Of a stretch of 31,454 bases of DNA, positions 26,417 to 31,454 are shown one piece after another (positions within the stretch are counted from its first letter, which is position 1; each line of letters begins with the position of its first letter). The position numbers were made by a program, and so were the translations under genes. The DNA comes from a virus. The notes below the pieces were generated by a model. It did not search any database, was not told the DNA's origin, and saw nothing but the letters and a program-made list of their open reading frames with translations. The stretch is from positions 1-31,454 of IMG/VR virus record IMGVR_UViG_3300006810_000218, one strand, 5' to 3'.

Positions 26417-27450
26417 TGCCAAGTATTAACGACAGAATTGGTTCTCAGAATGTAATACGTGTATTATCCAACGCTTCTTCACCACCAACAAGATTAATAA
26501 ATCTAAGTGATGTTGATTCTACGTTAGCATCGAGAGACGGTATGATCCTCGTATGGGATCTAGATACCGAAACTTTCTACATGACGGATACTATTGATTC
26601 GTCAACTTTAGTAGCAACTGGAATTGTATCCTTTACAAATACCACACAATCAACATCAGTAACAACTGGAGCATTAGTTGTCAATGGTGGTCTTGGAATT
26701 GGGAAGAATGTTAATATTGGTGAGAATTTTAGTGTAACTGGTTTATCAACATTCTTATCAAACGTTGATATTGATGCCAATGTAGATATTTTATATTCAC
26801 TTACAGTAAATTCTACATTTAAATCAGTTGGAGTCACAACACTTGCATCTTCAGGTGGAATAACAACAACCGGCGGTGATTTTTATGCCGGTGGTTCAGC
26901 ATTTATCAATACAAACTTAAGAGTTGGTGGAACATCAGAATTTATTGGAAATGCCACTTTTAGAGGTGGAACGATTGGAATTGGTGACTCTACAAGTGAT
27001 GATATTAATGTTGGTGGTGAATTTGTATCAGATTTAGTTCCAAATGATGACGATACATATGATCTCGGCATCATAGAAAAAAGATGGAAAGATGGTAGAT
27101 TTTCTGGATTACTGACTGCTACAAATTTATACATTTCTGACACAGTTACTTTTGATGGATCAATTGATCTAAATTCTGATATTGATATCAATGGAAATTT
27201 AAATGTTACCGGATTATCTATATTTAATGGAAATGTAAATGTAGTAGGATTTGTTTCAGTTACTGAGGGTTTATATTATGATCTTGGTGATTATGATGGA
27301 CCAAATGGAATTGCTTATTTTGATAACACAGGTAAATTAATAGGTGCTGCGAGTACAGAAAATGCATTAACAGAAAGTTATTTTGTTTTGACAACAAACG
27401 CTGTTGGCATACCAACTTGGACTTCAGTAATTGATGGAGGTGTATTCTAA
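26416..27450 (+). CDS. Tail fibre or whisker-like protein, 344 aa
   Basis: Residues 27-57 (LINLSDVDSTLASRDGMILV, W47) are a short N-terminal attachment-like module. Residues about 80-290 are a chain of short strands with repeated G-(N/D)-x-(N/S)-(V/I)-x-G-x-S-x-F units (for example VTGLSTFLSNVDID, VTGLSIFNGNVNVV), typical of a trimeric beta-helix or beta-prism shaft. YDLGIIEKRWKDGRFSG (215-231) is the motif often found in phage fibres. There is no S74 self-cleaving chaperone at the end. Located just before gp13, where T4 has short-fibre gp12 and whisker wac genes, so it could be either. Stop-start overlaps (TAATG) on both sides show tight coupling. No similarity to T4 gp12 or fibritin is visible. 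Confidence 0.82.
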   Translation: MPSINDRIGSQNVIRVLSNASSPPTRLINLSDVDSTLASRDGMILVWDLDTETFYMTDTIDSSTLVATGIVSFTNTTQSTSVTTGALVVNGGLGIGKNVNIGENFSVTGLSTFLSNVDIDANVDILYSLTVNSTFKSVGVTTLASSGGITTTGGDFYAGGSAFINTNLRVGGTSEFIGNATFRGGTIGIGDSTSDDINVGGEFVSDLVPNDDDTYDLGIIEKRWKDGRFSGLLTATNLYISDTVTFDGSIDLNSDIDINGNLNVTGLSIFNGNVNVVGFVSVTEGLYYDLGDYDGPNGIAYFDNTGKLIGAASTENALTESYFVLTTNAVGIPTWTSVIDGGVF

Positions 27451-28292
27451 TGGCAAAGCCAACAACCAGACAAGAATTAGTCGATTATTGTCTAAGACAA
27501 CTGGGTGCACCAGTATTAGAAATAAATGTTGCAGATGATCAAATTGATGATTTGGTTGACGATGCTCTGCAATATTTTAATGAAAGGCATTATGATGGTG
27601 TTGAGAGAATGTATCTTAAATATAAAATTACTGATGATGATATTAATAGAGGTAGGGCAAAAGGAACTGATGGAGTCGGTATAGTAACTACTACCGGTTC
27701 GTCAAATATTGTTGGATTTGGAACAACCACATTCAATTACTATGAAACTTCGAATTATATTCAAGTACCAGATTCTGTTATAGGAGTAGAAAAAATATTT
27801 AAGTTTGATACTAGTGCCATTTCTGGTGGAATGTTTAGTATTAAATATCAGTTATTTTTAAATGACTTATATTATTTCAATTCCGTGGAATTGCTACAAT
27901 ATTCTATGGTCAAATCATATCTAGAAGATATTGACTTTTTACTTTCCACAGATAAACAAGTTAGATTTAATAAAAGACAGAATAGACTTTATCTGGATAT
28001 TGATTGGTCGGCAAAATCTAAGGATTCATTTTTAATTATAGATTGCTATAGAGCATTGGACCCATCTGATTTTTCTAAAGTATATAATGATAGTTTTGTT
28101 AAAAAATACCTCACAGCATTAATTAAAAGACAATGGGGACAGAATTTAATTAAATTTCAGGGAGTGAAACTTCCAGGTGGAATAGAATTAAATGGCAGAG
28201 CAATATTTGAAGATGGACAAAGAGAATTGGATGATATAAAACAAAGAATGATGATGGAATATGAATTACCACCTCTGGACTTTATTGGTTAA
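27450..28292 (+). CDS. 13: Neck protein gp13
   Basis: A 280-aa protein, near T4 gp13 (309 aa). Typical gp13 text: TRQELVDYCLRQLGAPVLEI (5-24), then VADDQIDDLVDDALQYFNERHYDGVER by residue 52, and near the end YLTALIKRQWGQNL and GRAIFEDGQRELDDI. gp13 joins gp14 to close the portal after DNA packaging and to make the site where the tail attaches. A glycine/threonine-rich insertion (GVGIVTTTGSSNIVGFGTTT, about 76-95) looks like the linkers in the fibre proteins of this phage. Starts in a TAATG overlap with the fibre gene; 5 bases before gp14. All arginines are AGA/AGG. Confidence 0.95.
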   Translation: MAKPTTRQELVDYCLRQLGAPVLEINVADDQIDDLVDDALQYFNERHYDGVERMYLKYKITDDDINRGRAKGTDGVGIVTTTGSSNIVGFGTTTFNYYETSNYIQVPDSVIGVEKIFKFDTSAISGGMFSIKYQLFLNDLYYFNSVELLQYSMVKSYLEDIDFLLSTDKQVRFNKRQNRLYLDIDWSAKSKDSFLIIDCYRALDPSDFSKVYNDSFVKKYLTALIKRQWGQNLIKFQGVKLPGGIELNGRAIFEDGQRELDDIKQRMMMEYELPPLDFIG

Positions 28293-28297
28293 TTATT

Positions 28298-29734
28298 ATG
28301 GCACTCAATCCATTTTTTCTACAAGGTTCTCAAAGTGAGCAATTTCTTGTTCAAGATCTGATAAACGAACAATTGAGAATATATGGTGTAGAAGTTTACT
28401 ACTTGCCTAGAAAAGTTTTTAGGACAGATGATATTATTAGGGAAGTTCAGTCATCAAAATTTGATGATTCTTTTTTAATTGAAGCATATGTGAATAACTA
28501 TGATGGATATGCTCCCGACAGTGATATAATGAGTAAATTTGGATTAAGATTGAAAAATGAGGTATCACTAACAGTTTCTAGAGAGAGATTTGAGGAATTT
28601 ATTTCACCATTTTTGGAAGGAATTGCTGCTGGTATTCGAGAGGGAAAAACTGACGAAAATTATGATTTGAATACAATTACCAGACCCTTAGAAGGTGACT
28701 TGATATATTTCCCTTTAGGTGAAAGATTATTTGAAGTTAAAAGAGTAGAGTTTGAAAAACCTTTTTATCAATTGGGAAAAAATTACATATATGAACTTAG
28801 TTGCGAACTTTATGAATATGAGAATGAGGAAATTAATACAAGTGTTGAAGAAGTTGATAATACTGTAGAGGATGAGGGTTATATCACAACAGTTAATTTG
28901 GCAGGATATGCTTCTAATGCAACTGCAAGTTCTGTAATATCGTTAGGTTCTGTGAATGAAATATTCTTAAATAATGATGGAAGTGGGTATACTTCAATCC
29001 CAACAATAACTTTTTCCGATCCAACAGGAACTCTTTCCGGAAATAAAAGAGCAACTGCTGTAGCAATAACCACCAGTGTTGGTAATGTTAGGTCTATTGA
29101 TAGGATTGAAATTACTGATGCCGGAAGTGGATATACTGAGCCTCCCACTATAACCATATCTGGTGGTGGTGGAATTGGCGCCGCAGCAACTTGTTCCATT
29201 GGATCAACTCAAAACTCGGTAAGATTGATTAATGTCACATTTGGTGGTTCTGGATATAGTGCACCTCCAACAGTAACCATCGATGGTCCAGGAGTTGGTG
29301 TTACGGCAACTGCAATATCCATACTTAGTTCCACTGGATCGGTTGAATCTATAAGATTAATCAACGCAGGATTAGGATATACTACACCACCATTAGTGAC
29401 CGTTGCAGGGGTTTCTAGTGTTGGTGTAGGAACATTTGTATATAATGAGTTAGTTACTGGACAAACCTCCAATACTACTGCAAGAGTGAAGGATTTCAGA
29501 GCATCTTACAATTCACTTGGAGAGGCAATATCCGTTGATCTTAAGGTTTATCTAAATACAGGTAAATTCTATGAAAATGAAGTTATTGTTGGATCAATAT
29601 CTTCAGCAAGATATGTTGTCCAATCTCACGACCTGAATAGTTTTGAGGATGAATATGATTCTAATGAAGAAATCGAATTAGAAGCAGATAACATAATAGA
29701 CTTCACAGAATCAAATCCCTTCGGAGATTATTAA
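28298..29734 (+). CDS. 14: Neck protein gp14 with C-terminal repeat extension
   Basis: Residues 1-180 are a standard gp14: FLQGSQSEQFLVQDLINEQL (7-26), GVEVYYLPRKVF (30-41), EVSLTVSRERFEE (88-100), RPLEGDLIYFPLGERLFEV (129-147) and YELSCELYEYENEEI (165-179). T4 gp14 has 256 aa; this one has 478. The extra part holds four glycine-tyrosine repeats (GSGYTSIPT 228-236, GSGYTEPPT 276-284, GSGYSAPPT 317-325, GLGYTTPPL 358-366) and an acidic tail. The core should bind gp13 at the neck; the repeats probably project outside as a collar or whisker-like decoration (inferred). The stop overlaps the gp15 start (TAATG). Confidence 0.93.
   Translation: MALNPFFLQGSQSEQFLVQDLINEQLRIYGVEVYYLPRKVFRTDDIIREVQSSKFDDSFLIEAYVNNYDGYAPDSDIMSKFGLRLKNEVSLTVSRERFEEFISPFLEGIAAGIREGKTDENYDLNTITRPLEGDLIYFPLGERLFEVKRVEFEKPFYQLGKNYIYELSCELYEYENEEINTSVEEVDNTVEDEGYITTVNLAGYASNATASSVISLGSVNEIFLNNDGSGYTSIPTITFSDPTGTLSGNKRATAVAITTSVGNVRSIDRIEITDAGSGYTEPPTITISGGGGIGAAATCSIGSTQNSVRLINVTFGGSGYSAPPTVTIDGPGVGVTATAISILSSTGSVESIRLINAGLGYTTPPLVTVAGVSSVGVGTFVYNELVTGQTSNTTARVKDFRASYNSLGEAISVDLKVYLNTGKFYENEVIVGSISSARYVVQSHDLNSFEDEYDSNEEIELEADNIIDFTESNPFGDY
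28940..29413 (+). repeat. Four tandem protein repeats in gp14
   Basis: Coding repeats of about 41-48 codons, each with the pattern I-x-(L/I)-x-x-x-G-(S/L)-G-Y-(T/S)-x-x-P-(T/L)-(I/V)-T followed by a glycine/alanine-rich stretch (for example GGGGIGAA). Three of the four spell GSGY and one GLGY. DNA copies have diverged, so the repeat is kept at protein level. Confidence 0.85.
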
Positions 29735-30534
29735 TGTTAGTAACTTATTTTTATCACGAAATTATAAGAAAAACTATAGTTTCTTTCGGAACTCTTTTTA
29801 ATAACATCTACATCAGACATTTATCTAAAGATGATAGTATTATAGATGAAACAAAAGTTGGACTATCTTATGGTCCTATGCAAAAGTTCCTTACGAAAAT
29901 TCAAGAGCAATCTGAATTAAATAAAGCAGTTGCGATTAATTTGCCCAGAATGTCATTTGAGATGACAAGTATTCAATATGATCCAACAAGAAAAACAGGA
30001 ATTACACAGACGTTTAAAGCATGTGATGAATCTGGAAACATAAAAAAAGTTTTTATGCCAGTTCCATATAATATTGGTTTTGAGTTAAATATTTTTTGCA
30101 AATTGAATGACGATGCTCTTCAAGTCATAGAGCAAATATTGCCATTTTTTCAACCATCATTTAATTTGACAGTGGACTTAGTTGATTCTATCGGGGAAAA
30201 GAGAGATATTCCAATTGTTCTTGATAGTATTGACTTTCAGGATGACTATGAAGGATCATTTGAAACAAGAAGGGCACTTATTTACACTTTAAGATTTACT
30301 GCAAAATCTTATATCTTTGGACCTGTTGCAGAAAGTTCGGAAGGTCTTATTAGGAAAGTTCAAGTTGATACATATACTGGTACAGATGTACGAACATCAA
30401 AACGTGAAATGAGGTACACCGTTACTCCAAATCCTATTGATGCTGATCCAGATGATGACTTTGGATTTACAGAAAATTGGGAATATTTGCCAGATTCTAA
30501 AGATTATAGTCCAACAAGAAAAACTGATCTCTGA
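29734..30534 (+). CDS. 15: Tail completion/sheath stabiliser gp15
   Basis: A 266-aa protein, close to T4 gp15 (272 aa). Matching segments: the start FYHEIIRKTIVSFGTLFNNI (T4 has a similar FYN...F.R...LMGDLFSNI), INLPRMSFEMTSIQYDP, FELNIFCKLNDDALQVIEQI followed by LPFFQPSFNLTV, KRDIPIVLDSIDFQDDYEG, and SEGLIRKVQVDTY. T4 gp15 forms the hexamer at the head end of the tail tube and sheath and joins the tail to the neck. The gene follows gp14 by a TAATG overlap and precedes gp16 by 5 bases, as expected for the T4 order 13-14-15-16. Confidence 0.94.
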   Translation: MLVTYFYHEIIRKTIVSFGTLFNNIYIRHLSKDDSIIDETKVGLSYGPMQKFLTKIQEQSELNKAVAINLPRMSFEMTSIQYDPTRKTGITQTFKACDESGNIKKVFMPVPYNIGFELNIFCKLNDDALQVIEQILPFFQPSFNLTVDLVDSIGEKRDIPIVLDSIDFQDDYEGSFETRRALIYTLRFTAKSYIFGPVAESSEGLIRKVQVDTYTGTDVRTSKREMRYTVTPNPIDADPDDDFGFTENWEYLPDSKDYSPTRKTDL

Positions 30535-30539
30535 TTGTT

Positions 30540-30962
30540 ATGAATAATAATTATGATTCTATAGACAAGGCTCTCAATGTAGAAAGTAGTATTGTCGATT
30601 CCGATCTTAAAGATAAGAAGATAGAAGTAGTTAATTCTAAGGAAGAGGATATTGAGAGGGACTATGAATATACTCGTGCAAATTTGTATTCATTGATTGA
30701 AAAAGGTCAGGAAGCAATTAATGGTATTATGGAACTTGCGGGTGAGGGTGGAAGTCCAAGAGCATATGAAGTCGCAGGACAGTTGATAAAGAGTGTTGCA
30801 GACACAACTGATAAATTGATTGATTTGCAAAAGAAACTTAAAGATGTTGAAGATGATTCTAAAAAAACAACTAATAATGTTACCAACAATGCCGTGTTTG
30901 TTGGATCAACATCAGAACTTCAAAAATTACTCAAACAAGGTTTTCTAAATAATAAAGAGTAA
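30540..30962 (+). CDS. 16: Terminase small subunit gp16
   Basis: A 140-aa protein, near T4 gp16 (164 aa). The core NLYSLIEKGQEAINGIMELA and SPRAYEVAGQLIKSVADTTD, followed by KLIDLQKKLKDVEDD (about 47-105), is the helical-hairpin oligomer domain of T4-like small terminases. The N-terminus is acidic and variable; the C-terminal tail (NNAVFVGSTSELQKLLKQ) resembles the segment thought to regulate the large subunit. It directs the packaging motor gp17, expected just beyond the window. It lies 5 bases after gp15, and 12 bases before the next gene. Confidence 0.92.
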   Translation: MNNNYDSIDKALNVESSIVDSDLKDKKIEVVNSKEEDIERDYEYTRANLYSLIEKGQEAINGIMELAGEGGSPRAYEVAGQLIKSVADTTDKLIDLQKKLKDVEDDSKKTTNNVTNNAVFVGSTSELQKLLKQGFLNNKE

Positions 30963-30974
30963 ACTTGTTTCCTG

Positions 30975-31454
30975 ATGGGTTGGTCAGAAAAGTATAAAAA
31001 ATCAATTGATTGCGATAACCCAAAAGGTTTTAGTCAACGTGCCCATTGCCAAGGTCGAAAGAAAAAAATGACTGAAGAAAAAAAAGATCATGAATATTCT
31101 ATGGCTCGTTCTGAAGTAAAAACCATTCAAAACGCTGCAAAACGTCTTCAGAAGAAGATGGGTAAAAAAGGTGAGGGCAATCTGCAAGCATGGGTTCAAT
31201 CAAAAATTACCAAAGCAGCAGATTATATTGACACTGCAGCAGATTATGTAACTAACGAAGAGACTTTCAAAGAAGAAGGTCTTCGTGATTGGTTTGGTAA
31301 GTCCAAATCAAAAGATGGCAAGAAAGGTTGGGTCAATGTTGTAACTGGTGGAACTTGTGCAAGTGATGAACCCGGTGAAGGAACACCAAAGTGTGTTTCT
31401 TCGTCAAAAAGAGCAAGTATGACTAAAGCAGAAAGACTTTCTGCACAAAGAAGA
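30975..31454 (+). CDS. Three-module phage protein with DUF6321-like C-terminus (partial)
   Basis: Open for 160 codons from ATG 30975 to the window edge, so the C-terminus is missing. Module 1 (1-30) reads SEKYKKSIDCDNPKGFSQRA then HCQGRKK, with C13 and C25 and H24. Module 2 (38-93) is helical: YSMARSEVKTIQNAAKRLQK, then LQAWVQSKITKAADYIDTAA. Module 3 (100 onward), EEGLRDWFGKSKSKDGKKGW with C128 and C140 and KAERLSAQRR, resembles DUF6321. From memory, each module also occurs in other cyanophage virion proteins. The protein is basic, and may bind DNA or metal; the function is unknown. Mixed CGT/AGA arginine codons. No clear ribosome-binding site. The large terminase gene is expected downstream. 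Confidence 0.8.
   Translation, partial: MGWSEKYKKSIDCDNPKGFSQRAHCQGRKKKMTEEKKDHEYSMARSEVKTIQNAAKRLQKKMGKKGEGNLQAWVQSKITKAADYIDTAADYVTNEETFKEEGLRDWFGKSKSKDGKKGWVNVVTGGTCASDEPGEGTPKCVSSSKRASMTKAERLSAQRR

Noticed and set aside
26416-27450. Assignment of the fibre-like gene as T4 wac or gp12
   Set aside because: Its position fits both, but no fibritin coiled coil or gp12 metal-binding head is visible, so only a general fibre call is made.
1-31454. CRISPR array, tRNA genes, insertion sequence, integrase or defence/anti-defence cassette
   Set aside because: No spaced direct repeats, cloverleaf sequences, transposase or recombinase motifs were seen; the DNA is almost fully used by phage structural genes on one strand.

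Overview
This AT-rich window is the structural (virion morphogenesis) block of a T4-like myovirus, most likely a marine cyanophage of the Prochlorococcus/Synechococcus group. The basis is recognisable T4-type proteins in T4 order (gp25, gp6, gp8, gp13, gp14, gp15, gp16), exact T4-type late promoter elements (TATAAATA) in front of gene blocks, and several small proteins of a kind I recall from cyanophages. A SAR11 myophage is a less likely alternative. Every supported gene is on the + strand. I saw no tRNA, insertion sequence, CRISPR array, integrase or host metabolic gene.

Layout. Positions 1-207 hold the tail of an upstream gene and a GC-rich, repeat-bearing leader. Positions 208-2410 hold small accessory genes: an AbrB-like 64-aa protein, a GT-A-type glycosyltransferase behind a sigma-70-like promoter, two small proteins of 54 and 50 aa, a 222-aa unknown and another 54-aa protein. 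Positions 2444-18315 are the baseplate wedge block: gp25, gp6, a giant protein of about 3,980 aa in the place of T4 gp7, and gp8. The giant gene is broken in this sequence by a shift of reading frame near 8165-8175. Positions 18324-27450 hold a 2,502-aa DUF4815-type structural protein, a 65-aa coiled-coil protein, a 111-aa protein and a 344-aa fibre-like protein, in the places of T4 gp9-gp12/wac. Positions 27450-30962 hold neck proteins gp13 and gp14, the tail terminator gp15 and the small terminase gp16. The window ends inside a cysteine-bearing three-module protein (DUF6321-like C-terminus).

How it works together. gp6, gp25, the giant protein and gp8 should build baseplate wedges. The DUF4815 protein and the fibre proteins probably decorate the baseplate or contact the host. 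gp13/gp14 close the filled head, gp15 caps the tail, and gp16 works with the large terminase (expected just downstream) in DNA packaging. Most junctions are stop-start overlaps or gaps of a few bases, so translation is probably coupled.

The main points to check are the frame break in the giant gene, the YHYH-like domain just after it, a glycine-tyrosine repeat (GSGY...PPT) shared by four structural proteins and expanded in gp14, and the odd leader at 62-211. I found no convincing new defence or regulatory system; this is mostly a standard phage structural region.
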